Shown: positions 42,507 to 51,693 of the stretch, piece after piece
Layout of the letters: the number at the start of each line of letters is the position of its first letter
Numbering within the stretch: the first letter of the stretch is position 1
Assembly (NCBI GenBank): GCA_002421605.1
Contig: DISJ01000008.1
Location: forward strand, 94,506 to 158,505
DNA length: 64,000 nt
DNA from: Rhodobacteraceae bacterium UBA6213
GTDB taxonomy: Bacteria; Pseudomonadota; Alphaproteobacteria; Rhodobacterales; Rhodobacteraceae
Direction: 5' to 3'
Program-made: the position numbers and the translations under genes
Notes under the pieces: generated by a model
Told to the model about the DNA's origin: nothing
What the model saw: only the letters and a program-made list of their open reading frames with translations
Databases searched by the model: none

Positions 42507-43471
42507 GCAATTTCCTCCAGGCTGCGATTGCAGGCCCGAAACCGGCCCGGCGCAAATTCGGCAAGCGGTGCAAGCGCCTCAACGCAGTCATCGCCAGCAA
42601 ATTCGCAGCGCGGCGCGAAGGGGCAGCCCTTTTGGTCCCGTGTCATGTTGGGTGGGCTGCCGGGGATGCTGTCGAGCACCGCACCTTCGTGGTCCACCCG
42701 CGGGATCGCGCGCAACAGACCGCGCGTGTAGGGGTGGCTTGGTTCGGCAAACAGCGGATGCACTGGCGCCTCTTCCATCACCCGCCCGCCGTAAAGTACG
42801 ATCACCCGCTCGCAAAACCCGGCGATAACCCCAAGGTCATGCGTGATCAGAATTGTCGCCATGCCGAATTCGCGCTGCAATTCCGCCAGAAGCTGCATGA
42901 TCTGCGCCTGCACTGTCACATCAAGCGCGGTCGTCGGTTCGTCTGCAATCAGCAGATCGGGGCGGCACAGAAGCGACATCGCGATCATCACGCGCTGGCG
43001 CATCCCGCCGGAAAACTCGTGCGGGTAAAGGCTGATGCGGCCCTTGGCATCTGGGATTTTCACCGCATCAAGCATGCGCACGCATTCGCTAACTGCCGCC
43101 CGCTTGCTGAGCCCCTTGTGGTGCACCAGCACCTCGGCCATCTGGTCAGCAACCCGCATGTAGGGGTTGAGCGAGGTCATCGGGTCTTGAAACACCATCG
43201 CGACGCGATTAGCCCGGATCGGGTTGATTACCGCAGGGGGCGCGTTGAGAATCTCTTGCCCGTCAAACTTGACCGAACCACGCGCAGTGCCGTTTGGTGC
43301 CAGAAGACCCATGATCGCAAAGGCAAGCTGGCTTTTGCCAGAACCCGATTCTCCAACGATACCAAGCGTCTCGCCCTTTTCCAGTCGAAGCTTTACGCCG
43401 TTCACCGCGTTCACGGTGCCGTCGTTGGTGGCAAACGAGACGCCGAGGTCCCGAACTTCCAGTAGCGGCAT
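42503..43471 (-). CDS. Oligopeptide/dipeptide ABC transporter ATPase, DppD/OppD type
   Basis: A 322-residue ATPase with Walker A GIVGESGSGKSQLAFAIMG, signature FSGGMRQRVMIAMSLL, Walker B LLIADEPTTALDVT and the Cys-rich end GCPFAPRCEFAGDDC. The ATG at 43471 follows the permease stop after one base; an in-frame upstream extension is shadow sequence. It couples ATP hydrolysis to peptide import. Confidence 0.93.
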   Translation of the reverse strand: MPLLEVRDLGVSFATNDGTVNAVNGVKLRLEKGETLGIVGESGSGKSQLAFAIMGLLAPNGTARGSVKFDGQEILNAPPAVINPIRANRVAMVFQDPMTSLNPYMRVADQMAEVLVHHKGLSKRAAVSECVRMLDAVKIPDAKGRISLYPHEFSGGMRQRVMIAMSLLCRPDLLIADEPTTALDVTVQAQIMQLLAELQREFGMATILITHDLGVIAGFCERVIVLYGGRVMEEAPVHPLFAEPSHPYTRGLLRAIPRVDHEGAVLDSIPGSPPNMTRDQKGCPFAPRCEFAGDDCVEALAPLAEFAPGRFRACNRSLEEIA

Positions 43472-43472
43472 C

Positions 43473-44399
43473 TCAGCGGTCCTTCGGATCAAGCGCGTCG
43501 CGCAGCCCGTCGCCCACAAAGAAAAAGGCGAAAAGCGTGATGACAAAGAAGAAAAGCGGGAAGGCAAGCTGCCAGTACGTGCCGTAGTTGAGCGTGCCAG
43601 AGCCTTCGGAAATCAGCGCCCCCCAAGAGGTCAGCGGTTCTTGCACCCCAAGCCCGAGAAAGCTGATGAAGCTTTCGGTCAGGATCATCAGCGGCACCAG
43701 AAGCGTGGCATAAACCGCCACCACCCCCAGCAGGTTTGGCACGATATGGCGGCGAATGATGATCAGCCGCGAAACGCCCGTGGCCTCTGCCGCCTCGATG
43801 AATTCCTTGTGCTTGAGGCTCAGTGTCTGGCCTCGAACGATCCGGCTCATGTCGAGCCACGAAATCAGCCCGATGCCCACGAACAGCATGATGATCGAGC
43901 GCCCGAACACCACCAGCAGCAGTATCAGCACGAACATGTAGGGAATCGACATCAGAATATCGACCGTGCGCATCATGATGTTGTCGGTGCGCCCACCCAC
44001 ATAGCCTGCAAAGGCGCCGTAGAAGGTGCCCACCAGCACCGCGATTGCGCTGCCGACGATGCCCACCGCAAGGCTGATCTGAGTACCCTGCACGGTGCGC
44101 GCGAAAAGGTCGCGCCCAAGGTCGTCGGTGCCAAAGTAATGGCCGTTGGCAAGCGACGGACCACCCTTTTCAGCGATTTGCCCCATGATCGAAAAGTCGA
44201 GCTCTTCGTTGGAGTATTGCGCAATTGTTCCGCCAAAAGCGGCAAAGACAAGCACGAGCAAAAGCACGATCAGCCCGCCCACCGCCGCCTTGTTCTTCAG
44301 AAACCTTTTGCGCGCATCGGCCCAGAGCGAGCGGCCCTTGACCTCGTCAACAGCCAGCCGGTCGGCGAGGCTTTTCATTCGGGTGCTGTCGATGACCAT
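43473..44399 (-). CDS. Peptide ABC transporter permease, DppC/OppC type
   Basis: A 308-residue permease with an N-terminal OppC helix (AAVGGLIVLLLVLVFAAFGG) and five further helices, and the EAA loop EAAEATGVSRLIIIRRHIVPN (in part). It lies three bases after the OppB-type gene and forms the channel with it. Confidence 0.93.
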   Translation of the reverse strand: MVIDSTRMKSLADRLAVDEVKGRSLWADARKRFLKNKAAVGGLIVLLLVLVFAAFGGTIAQYSNEELDFSIMGQIAEKGGPSLANGHYFGTDDLGRDLFARTVQGTQISLAVGIVGSAIAVLVGTFYGAFAGYVGGRTDNIMMRTVDILMSIPYMFVLILLLVVFGRSIIMLFVGIGLISWLDMSRIVRGQTLSLKHKEFIEAAEATGVSRLIIIRRHIVPNLLGVVAVYATLLVPLMILTESFISFLGLGVQEPLTSWGALISEGSGTLNYGTYWQLAFPLFFFVITLFAFFFVGDGLRDALDPKDR

Positions 44400-44402
44400 G
44401 AA

Positions 44403-45326
44403 TCAATACCGGATCTTGGGGTCGATCCACGCATAGAGGACATCGACCAGAAGGTTGAAGAGCACGGTGAGCGTGCCGACCAGAATCGTCACCCCCATCA
44501 TCACCGCGTAGTCGCGGTTAAGCGCACTATCGACAAAGGCTTTGCCGATGCCGCCAGTGGAAAAATACATGTCCACCACCACCGAACCAGTGATCATGGT
44601 CACAAATGCGGGGCCAAGGTACGAAACCACAGGCAACATCGCCGGTTTCAGCGCATGGCGCAAAATGACCTTGCGCATCGGCAGGCCCTTGGCTTTGGCA
44701 GTGCGAATATGGTTCGAGTTCATCACCTCAAGCATCGAGCTTCGGGTGATCCGCGCGATCGAGGCCATGAACGAGGTTGAAAGTGCAACCACCGGCATGA
44801 TCACGTATTGCCACTGCCCGCCCTCCCAGCCGCCGCCGGGCAACCAGCCAAGCCAGAGCGTAAAGACCAGCACCAGAATCGGCGCCATCACGAAGTTCGG
44901 CAATACCTGCGCGCCGATAGAAATGCCGACCGCAAGGTAATCGAGCCACGAGTTGTGCCAGATCGCCGCCGAAACGCCGAGCCCGACCCCCGTCAGCACC
45001 GCCACCACGAACGAAATCGAGCCATAGGTCAGCGTGACCGGAAAGCCTTGCGCGATGATCTCGTTGACGGTGCGGTCCTTGTAGATGAACGACGGCCCGA
45101 AATCGAAATGGCTGACGATGCCCCACACATAGGTGGTCATCTGCCGCCACATCGGCTGATCGAGCCCATATTTGGCGTTGAGGTTGGCCAGCACCGCAGG
45201 GGGCAGACCACGTTCCGATGTGAAGGGGCCACCGGGGGCCGCGTGCATCAGCAGGAACGAAAAAACGACAAGCAGCAGCAGCGTTGGCACAGCGATGGCC
45301 AGCCGCTTCGCGATGAATGCAAGCAT
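44403..45326 (-). CDS. Peptide ABC transporter permease, DppB/OppB type
   Basis: A 307-residue membrane protein beginning MLAFIAKRLAIAVPTLLLLV, typical of OppB, with six helices and the loop NHIRTAKAKGLPMRKVILRH. The gene follows the binding-protein gene after 63 bases that contain a strong hairpin. Confidence 0.93.
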   Translation of the reverse strand: MLAFIAKRLAIAVPTLLLLVVFSFLLMHAAPGGPFTSERGLPPAVLANLNAKYGLDQPMWRQMTTYVWGIVSHFDFGPSFIYKDRTVNEIIAQGFPVTLTYGSISFVVAVLTGVGLGVSAAIWHNSWLDYLAVGISIGAQVLPNFVMAPILVLVFTLWLGWLPGGGWEGGQWQYVIMPVVALSTSFMASIARITRSSMLEVMNSNHIRTAKAKGLPMRKVILRHALKPAMLPVVSYLGPAFVTMITGSVVVDMYFSTGGIGKAFVDSALNRDYAVMMGVTILVGTLTVLFNLLVDVLYAWIDPKIRY

Positions 45327-45349
45327 ATGAGGTATCCGGACACGAGGGT

Positions 45350-45375
45350 GGGGCGCACCCGCGAAGGTGCGCCCC
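45350..45375 (-). promoter_or_regulatory. Intercistronic hairpin between peptide SBP and OppB genes
   Basis: GGGGCGCACC pairs perfectly with GGTGCGCCCC around a six-base loop. It sits 15 bases after the binding-protein stop. No T-run follows, so read-through is expected, with stabilisation of the binding-protein transcript. Confidence 0.7.
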
Positions 45376-45389
45376 GATTGACGCCCGCG

Positions 45390-47006
45390 TTATTGGGCGA
45401 CGCGGTACATATCCTTAAGATACCAGTTTTGCATCAGGTTCTCGGTCGACATGCCGCGCATATCCGGCTTGATCATCTCGACCTGGGTGTACTGGTAGAT
45501 CGGCGCCATCGGCATTTGGTCCGCAAGGATCTGCTCGGCAGCCGTGTACATCAGGTTCGGATTTTCCGCCGTCTTCGATTCCTTCATCAAGCGGTCGTAT
45601 TCTTCGCTAACGAACTTGCCGTTGTTATGGCCCGAATACGAGGTGAAGAAGTCGAGATAGGTCGAGGCTTCGTTGTAGTCGCCACACCAGGCGTAGCGGC
45701 CCATGTCAAAGTCTTGGGCCTGCATTTTATCGGTGTGAACCTTCCACTCCATGTTGTTGAGCGTCAGATCGACACCGATCTTCTTCCAGAACTGCTGCAC
45801 GGCGATCGCAATTTTCTTGTGCGCATCCGACGTGTTGTAGTTCAGCGTCAGCGCCAGCGGATTGTTGGGGCCGTAGCCAGCTTCCGTCATCAGTTCCAGC
45901 GCTTTGGCATCGCGTTCGGCTTGGGTCAAGTGCGAGTATTCGATGTCGGGCATCTCGAACCCGGCAGTCGCCGCATGGGTCCAGTTATAGCTCGGCGCCT
46001 GACCGCCTTGCAGAACGCTGTTCACGATCACGTCGCGATCGATGGCATAGGAAAGTGCCCGACGCACGCGCACGTCTTGCAATGCGGCGGGGCCTTTTAC
46101 CGGGTCCATGTTGAAAATGTAGATATACGAGCACGACTGCGGCACCGAATTTGCCTCGGCGGGGTATTCGGCGGCAAGGCGCGGGTATTGGCCAGCAGGA
46201 ATAGCAACCCGGTCAAGCTCGCCCGCAAGGTAGCGGGTCAGGGCGGCGTTGTTGTCGTTGATCGTCAGCGCGGTCACATGCTGCAGGATCGTGTTGGCGG
46301 CATCCCAATAGGACGGGTTCGGCTCCATCACGACCTTTTCGCCAAGAATGTGCTCTTTGAGCACGTAGGCACCGTTACCGACCATATGCTCGGGATCGGT
46401 CCATTTGGGACCCCAAGCTTCGATCACGTCCTGACGGACCGGGAAGGTCGAGGCGTGGGTCAGCATCTGCGGGAAGTAGGGCAGCGGCGCTTCGATCGTC
46501 ACTTCCAGCGTGTTATCGTCAAGCGCTTTCACGCCCAACTCATCAACCGGCTTTTCGCCCGCGATGATCGCCGAGGCGTTCACGACCTGCATCAGTTCCA
46601 TGTACCAGGCATATTCCGAAGCAAACTCCGGGTCGGCCAGACGCTTCCAGGCATAGACGAAGTCCTGCGCGGTAACGGGCTTGCCATCAGACCATTTGGC
46701 CTCGGGGCGCAGATGGAAGGTGTAAACCGTCTTGTCGTCCGAAAGGTCGAAGTTGAGCGCCGCGCCGGGCACCAGACCGCCGACCTGATCTTCGTTGAAG
46801 AGGCCTTCAAACAGCGAGCGCAGCACGCCAGACCCTTCAACGTCTGTGTTGATCTGCGGGTCCATCGACTTGATCGCGTCAAGCAACCAGTAGGTGTAGT
46901 CTTGGTTGGCGGCTAATTCTTCGCCAGTTACCGGATGCGTCGCAGCCCAAGCGGGCATTGCGAGCGCCAGACCAAGGATGGTTGAGAGCAGCAGTTTCGT
47001 CTTCAT
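45390..47006 (-). CDS. Periplasmic oligopeptide-binding protein, OppA type
   Basis: A 538-residue SBP_bac_5 protein with a signal peptide (MKTKLLLSTILGLALAMPAWA) and family blocks such as DDKTVYTFHLRPEAKWSDGKPV (shown in part), RRALSYAIDRDVIVN and YNTSDAHKKIAIAVQQFWKK. The OppA-type MPMAPIYQYTQVEMI end supports oligopeptide binding. The ATG follows GGAGGA. It is the first gene of the peptide transporter operon. Confidence 0.92.
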   Translation of the reverse strand: MKTKLLLSTILGLALAMPAWAATHPVTGEELAANQDYTYWLLDAIKSMDPQINTDVEGSGVLRSLFEGLFNEDQVGGLVPGAALNFDLSDDKTVYTFHLRPEAKWSDGKPVTAQDFVYAWKRLADPEFASEYAWYMELMQVVNASAIIAGEKPVDELGVKALDDNTLEVTIEAPLPYFPQMLTHASTFPVRQDVIEAWGPKWTDPEHMVGNGAYVLKEHILGEKVVMEPNPSYWDAANTILQHVTALTINDNNAALTRYLAGELDRVAIPAGQYPRLAAEYPAEANSVPQSCSYIYIFNMDPVKGPAALQDVRVRRALSYAIDRDVIVNSVLQGGQAPSYNWTHAATAGFEMPDIEYSHLTQAERDAKALELMTEAGYGPNNPLALTLNYNTSDAHKKIAIAVQQFWKKIGVDLTLNNMEWKVHTDKMQAQDFDMGRYAWCGDYNEASTYLDFFTSYSGHNNGKFVSEEYDRLMKESKTAENPNLMYTAAEQILADQMPMAPIYQYTQVEMIKPDMRGMSTENLMQNWYLKDMYRVAQ

Positions 47007-47021
47007 ATCTGTCCTCCGTTG

Positions 47022-47063
47022 ACGGGGGCATTGCCCCGTAAGCTGTGATCCGCCTTAGGCGGA
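47022..47063 (-). promoter_or_regulatory. 5' leader hairpin and palindrome of peptide transporter operon
   Basis: Just upstream of the OppA-type ribosome-binding site, ACGGGG pairs with CCCCGT (47022-47039) around a six-base loop. Next to it, TCCGCCTTAGGCGGA (47049-47063) is a perfect 15-base palindrome. Either could be a leader stem that protects the mRNA 5' end or a protein-binding site. Which one is used cannot be told from the sequence. Confidence 0.5.
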
Positions 47064-47173
47064 AAGTGGGCGCACTTTATGCGCGGGCGCGGGTTTGGTC
47101 TATGGCAGATTTTTGCGCAAACATTTGTCGGGGCGCAAATGCCGAAAGCTGATGCGGGTCGGCGTAGGGAAAG

Positions 47174-48169
47174 TCAGCTAGAGCTTTGCTTGGTAACGGT
47201 TTTCGCGCCGCAATCGCTGCCCGTCGCACAGTCGGGACCGGGCCCTGTTTCAATCTGAAAGGTCGCGTGGGCAATGCCGAACTCGTTTGCCGCTGTCTCT
47301 GCGATCGCCGCAATGACATCGTCGCCCGGATGGCCCTCGGGCATCACCAAATGCGCGCTAAGTGCCACGCGGCTGGTCGAAATTGGCCACAAATGCAGAT
47401 CATGCACCCCTGCGACACCCGGCCAGCCAGCCAACGTCGCCCGAATCGCAGCACCGTCCAGCCCTACAGGCACCCGGTCCATCAAACCACGCGCTGCATC
47501 GGCCAGCAGTTGCGCCGAAGCCAGCGCAACCAGCAGGCTGACCGCAATGGCCACCGCAGCGTCAAGCCAGCGCGCGCCAGTCGCCTGCATCAACACCGCC
47601 GCCAACACCACCGCCAACGAAACCGCAGCATCTGCAGCCATGTGCAAGAACGCACCGCGCGCATTCAACTCGGCCCGGTGGCGCAGAAACAGCATGGCAG
47701 TGCCGCCGTTCACCGCAATTCCCACCGCCGCCACCAGTGCAACCGTGCCGCCCGCCACCTCGGGCGGCGCGCTGAACCGGCCCAACGCCTCGCCAATCAC
47801 CACGCCTGCGCCGACAAGAATTGCCGTGCCATTGCCAAGGGCGGCCAGAAAGGTGGCGCGCCCGTAGCCCCATGTGTACTGCGCCGATGCCGCGCGGCGC
47901 GCCAGCACCGCAGCGCCCCAGGCCAGCAAAAGCCCCGCAACGTCGGTCAGATTGTGCGCCGCATCCGCCAATAGCGCGAGCGACCCGGTCATGAACCCAG
48001 CAAGCGCCTCGGCCAGCAAATAGCCAAGGTTAAGCGCCACCGCGAGCCGAAATGCAGGCCCTGCCCCCTCTGCCGCCGCGGCTGCAAGCCCGTGATCGTG
48101 CCCATGGTCATGCCCGTGCCCGTGATCATGCGCTGGCTCGTGTGCCCCGTGCTGGTCATCGTTTGGCAT
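47174..48169 (-). CDS. Cation diffusion facilitator with His-rich N-terminus (zinc type)
   Basis: A 331-residue CDF exporter. Its cytoplasmic N-terminus is rich in His (HDHGHGHDHGHDHG), which may deliver zinc or sense it. The membrane metal sites are LLADAAHNLTDVAG (His/Asp) and HMAADAAVSLAVVL. The C-terminal domain has VAGVHDLHLWPISTSRVALS. It resembles ZitB/CzcD zinc exporters. A GTG at 48190 is an alternative start; the ATG at 48169 gives a natural N-terminus. Confidence 0.88.
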   Translation of the reverse strand: MPNDDQHGAHEPAHDHGHGHDHGHDHGLAAAAAEGAGPAFRLAVALNLGYLLAEALAGFMTGSLALLADAAHNLTDVAGLLLAWGAAVLARRAASAQYTWGYGRATFLAALGNGTAILVGAGVVIGEALGRFSAPPEVAGGTVALVAAVGIAVNGGTAMLFLRHRAELNARGAFLHMAADAAVSLAVVLAAVLMQATGARWLDAAVAIAVSLLVALASAQLLADAARGLMDRVPVGLDGAAIRATLAGWPGVAGVHDLHLWPISTSRVALSAHLVMPEGHPGDDVIAAIAETAANEFGIAHATFQIETGPGPDCATGSDCGAKTVTKQSSS

Positions 48170-48338
48170 CGCGTCGCTGCCTTTCTGCACTCTCCCCCCT
48201 TGGCCTGAACACTAAACACGCCCGCTGTAAAGATGCCCGATCTGGCGCTTGAACCTACCGTCGATTTCCTTTTACTTGCCGGGCGATAAGACCGCGCGCC
48301 AAAGCGCTGCGAGCTTCGGGCAAAAAGAGGTAGCAAAA

Positions 48339-50489
48339 ATGCGGCCATTCGAACTTGCGCGGCTCTTGGCGGGCTGGCAGGCGCATCGCCGCTTGGCGCT
48401 GGTGATACTGGCGCTGATCACGCTCGTTGCGGCCTTTGGCACCCAGCGCCTGCGCGCCGAGGTCGATATTTCGGCGCTTTTACGCGGCAAGTCAACGATC
48501 TACACTCAATGGTCCGAGGTCGAAAACCGCTTCGCCCCGTTTTCAAAAGACGAGGTCTATGTTGTCAGTGCCGACAGCGGCACGCTGGCGGACGCCGCGC
48601 GGCTGACGGCGCTGGAAGATCTGTTGATTGATCTGAACCTTACATCCGGCGTCGCCGCGACGCTCAGCATCCACTCGATCCTCTCGCAGTCAGAACCGGG
48701 TCGGCCATGGCTGAAATCAGACGTGGCCAAAGCCTTGGAACCCGCCGCGCGGCTGACGGCCCTGCGCGCTGAAAACGCCACCGCAACGCAGATACTTTCG
48801 CCCGATCTTACCTCGACGCTGGTGATCGTGATGCCAGCAGCGGGGCAAGACAACGCTGCACTGGCCGAGGCGATTGCCCCGATGGTCGCATCGCCGCCGC
48901 CCGGGCTGACTCTCCGCCCGGCGGGGTTGAACGAGATGCAGCGCGCCATCGCTTTCGGCCTTTTGCACGATCAACTGGTGCTGACCCCCGCTTCGATCAT
49001 TATCTGCCTAGCCATCACTTTCTGGCTGTTCGGGTCGTGGCGCGCGGTTGTGATCTGCGGTGTGCCACCGCTGATGGGGCTGGCGTGGTTCTTCGGCTGG
49101 CTTGGTTGGAGCGGCATGGCGATCGACCAGTTCATGGCAGTGGTGCCGACGGTGCTGATCGTGCTATCTTTTTCAGACTGCGTGCACCTTTATCATGCGG
49201 CCGTCAGAACCGACGCGGGGCCCGACGATCCGGATGCGGCGTTGCGTGCGCAGGCCGAAACTTTGCCTGCCGCTTTCATGACCTCGTTTACCACCGCGAT
49301 CGCTTTTCTCAGCCTGCTGGTGGTGCAGGCGCCCGCGCTTTCGCAGCTGTCGCTGGCGGGGGCGGCGGGCATGGGGCTGACCTTCATGGCGGTGGCGCTC
49401 AGCTTTCCGCTGCTGTTCTCTGTATTTGGCGCGCGGCATGGCGGGTTACGCAAAACCTTGCCGCAATTCGCCTGGCCGCTGTCGCTGGCCAAAGTGGTCT
49501 TGGGCATGCCCCGCCGTGTGTTGGCAGTCACGCTGATACTCGCGGCAGTGCTGCTTGCAATGGAAACGCAAGTGACCACTTCGTTTAGCATGACCGAATA
49601 TCTGCCGCGCAAGACCGATGTGGGCCTGACGCTGGACGATCTGGCAGCAGCCGGGCTTGCCTCGGACAGTATTCAGGTGATCGTGACCGACGCTGATGGC
49701 ATACCGGGCGTATCCGAGGCGGACAGCGCCCGCCTATCGCTGGTGGCCAGCGAAATCTATGGCCAAGGCGCAGGCGATGCCAACGCGCTTTCGGCATGGG
49801 CCGAGGCCGGGGCGGGCACCGCCTTGATGCGCCGCTTCATCGCAGAAGACGGGCTGGCCTATGCGCTGCCTCTGGCAATCGCGGTGCAGCGCGGTGGTAG
49901 CGAAAACCTCAAAGAAACGCGGGCGCAACTTGAGGCGCGGTTTGCCGAAATGGGGCTGGCGGGGCAAGTGGTGCTGCGCAGCTACAGCCTTGTCATGGTC
50001 GAGGTTCTGCCGGGGCTGATCGGCAAGCTCAGGCTGGGCTTTTACCTTTCGATTCTGGCCATCACCGGGTTGATCTGGGCAATGCTCGGCTCGGCGCGAC
50101 TGGCGGCGGTGTCGGTGTTGCCGAACGTGATTCCGATTCTCTGCGTCGATGCATTCTTGTTGCTGACCGGCCAGCAGGTCACGCTGACCTCGGCAATTGC
50201 CACCACCGTCGCCTTTGGCATCGCGGTCGATAACGGCATCCACCTGCTCAACCGTTTCCGTCTTGCTCCAGCAGGCCCGGTCGCGGCACGGCTGCGCTAT
50301 GCGCTTGACCATTCAGCGCCCCCGATCATTACTACCACGCTCTTGTTACTGGGTGGTTTTTCGGTGGTGCTCTTGTCGTCGATGCCCTCGGTGGCCACTT
50401 TTGGTATATTGGTGGCGCTGGCACTGATGTTGGCGATGCTATCCTCTATCTTGCTGTTGCCGGGCCTTGTGCGTTGGAGCCTGAAATGA
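48339..50489 (+). CDS. RND/MMPL superfamily exporter
   Basis: A 716-residue membrane protein with twelve predicted helices in two repeats, each with a large extracytoplasmic loop after the first helix. Sterol-sensing/RND blocks are FMAVVPTVLIVLSFSDCVHLYH (in part) and TVAFGIAVDNGIHLLNRFR. Such proteins move lipids, hopanoids or hydrophobic compounds out of the inner membrane. The ATG at 48339 follows AGAGG and removes an unlikely N-terminal extension. It is coupled to a small secreted protein by ATGA. Confidence 0.85.
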   Translation: MRPFELARLLAGWQAHRRLALVILALITLVAAFGTQRLRAEVDISALLRGKSTIYTQWSEVENRFAPFSKDEVYVVSADSGTLADAARLTALEDLLIDLNLTSGVAATLSIHSILSQSEPGRPWLKSDVAKALEPAARLTALRAENATATQILSPDLTSTLVIVMPAAGQDNAALAEAIAPMVASPPPGLTLRPAGLNEMQRAIAFGLLHDQLVLTPASIIICLAITFWLFGSWRAVVICGVPPLMGLAWFFGWLGWSGMAIDQFMAVVPTVLIVLSFSDCVHLYHAAVRTDAGPDDPDAALRAQAETLPAAFMTSFTTAIAFLSLLVVQAPALSQLSLAGAAGMGLTFMAVALSFPLLFSVFGARHGGLRKTLPQFAWPLSLAKVVLGMPRRVLAVTLILAAVLLAMETQVTTSFSMTEYLPRKTDVGLTLDDLAAAGLASDSIQVIVTDADGIPGVSEADSARLSLVASEIYGQGAGDANALSAWAEAGAGTALMRRFIAEDGLAYALPLAIAVQRGGSENLKETRAQLEARFAEMGLAGQVVLRSYSLVMVEVLPGLIGKLRLGFYLSILAITGLIWAMLGSARLAAVSVLPNVIPILCVDAFLLLTGQQVTLTSAIATTVAFGIAVDNGIHLLNRFRLAPAGPVAARLRYALDHSAPPIITTTLLLLGGFSVVLLSSMPSVATFGILVALALMLAMLSSILLLPGLVRWSLK

Positions 50490-50974
50490 TCGCTGCCACC
50501 CGACTCTCGCTTGCGTTGCTGCTGTCCGCCCTTGTCGCGGGCACGGTCACCGGGGTCGAAGCCCCACTTGACCTTGCCTCGCTTGGCGGCGACTGGCAGG
50601 GCGCGGGCAGCTTTGCCCGCGGCACCGACGAGCCGGGGCGGATACGGTGCAACATCAGCATATCCGACACCGCGCGCGGCACCACGCTGGTCGAGGGGCG
50701 CTGCGCCACGGCTGAAGGCTCGGATGTATTCGGGCTAGAGGTGAGCGTGGGCGAAGGCGGCCAGATCAGCGCCCAGAACCGCATGGACCCGCCCGGCAAC
50801 CTGCCCGCGCTGCTGGAAGGCACGCTTGCGGATGGGGTGTTGGTATTGCAAGGCGAAGGTATTGCGGCGCTGGAAATGCGCCTTGACGATGGTGCGCTGA
50901 CGCTTGCCATCGTCTCGGGTGTGGAAACGCGGCCCGGGCGGCTGGATGTGCGCCTGACGCGCGCGGCACCCTAA
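50486..50974 (+). CDS. Secreted protein of unknown function
   Basis: A 162-residue protein with a signal peptide (MIAATRLSLALLLSALVAGT) and a mature part rich in beta-strands, starting GGDWQGAGSFARGTDEPGRI. It contains two Cys residues (RIRCNIS, EGRCATA) that could form a disulfide. I recognise no family. The ATG overlaps the RND exporter stop (ATGA), so it is likely a periplasmic partner of that exporter. The gene end overlaps the convergent diacylglycerol kinase gene by four bases. Confidence 0.75.
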   Translation: MIAATRLSLALLLSALVAGTVTGVEAPLDLASLGGDWQGAGSFARGTDEPGRIRCNISISDTARGTTLVEGRCATAEGSDVFGLEVSVGEGGQISAQNRMDPPGNLPALLEGTLADGVLVLQGEGIAALEMRLDDGALTLAIVSGVETRPGRLDVRLTRAAP

Positions 50975-51333
50975 CCGACCAGCACCACCAGCCACGCCGC
51001 CCCAGCCGCAATCGCCGACAGCGCCACCGCCGCCGATCCGCAGTCTTTTGCCTTGCGCGCCAGCGGGTGCGTATCAAGCGAGATGTAGTCAATGGCCGCC
51101 TCGATCCCGGTATTCATCAGTTCGGCCGCCAAAAGCACAAAGCCAAGCCCGATGATGACCGCGCGTTCGGCAGGCGCGATGTCCAGCCAGCAGGCAAGCG
51201 ACACCGAAATCGCCTGCACCACGGTCCACTGGCGAAGCGTCTTTTCGCTTGCCCAAGCAGCTATCCAGCCCTGCAGCGACCAGATCACCGTGTTGCGAAA
51301 CCGCCGTCCTTCGGCACTGAGTATTTGCAACAT
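50971..51333 (-). CDS. dgkA: Diacylglycerol kinase
   Basis: A 120-residue inner membrane kinase with three predicted helices and the family motif LAAELMNTGIEAAID (about residues 65-79) with catalytic Glu and Asn. It phosphorylates diacylglycerol to phosphatidic acid, recycling lipid by-products. The ATG at 51333 follows GGGAGGG at SD distance; a longer upstream reading frame is not needed. Confidence 0.9.
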   Translation of the reverse strand: MLQILSAEGRRFRNTVIWSLQGWIAAWASEKTLRQWTVVQAISVSLACWLDIAPAERAVIIGLGFVLLAAELMNTGIEAAIDYISLDTHPLARKAKDCGSAAVALSAIAAGAAWLVVLVG

Positions 51334-51426
51334 GGCGGCCCTCCCCTTCCCCCAGTTGGTGCAGTCTTGTCGAGCAGAGTATGCGAGCATTTGGCATCGC
51401 GCCAGATGCTCTGCAATGTGCGCCAG

Positions 51427-51693
51427 TCAGACCATCGCGCGCAGTTCGGCCAACAGGCGTGAGTTGCGGCACCAGTCAGGCGCGGCGGCCGCTTGCGCGG
51501 GCTGCGGCGCGGATAGAAACGCAAGGCAGCCGTGCACACCCGGGCAATGACGGCAGCGCGCTACCATTTCGGCCACGTCACCACGCGAAATCACGCCCTC
51601 GGCGATCAACTCGTTCAGGTTGAGCCCGTAGTTGCGCGCCATTCCGCGGGTGATCCAGTAATGCAGGTCGATGTTGGCTCCGTTAATGCTCAT
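51427..51693 (-). CDS. DUF6455-like small protein with four conserved Cys (copy 2)
   Basis: An 88-residue protein with the core pattern YWITRGMARNYGLNLNELIAEG, shown here in part, then RCRHCPGVHGCLAFL and DWCRNSRLLAEL. The cysteines form CxxCx5C plus a later C, as in the neighbouring gene. It likely binds a metal such as zinc or an Fe-S cluster. It overlaps copy 1 by four bases. Function is unknown; such proteins appear mainly in Rhodobacteraceae. Confidence 0.75.
   Translation of the reverse strand: MSINGANIDLHYWITRGMARNYGLNLNELIAEGVISRGDVAEMVARCRHCPGVHGCLAFLSAPQPAQAAAAPDWCRNSRLLAELRAMV

Noticed and set aside
49193..49439. Short reverse frames within the RND exporter gene.
   Set aside because: They have no start signals or domain and lie in a strongly coding region on the other strand.
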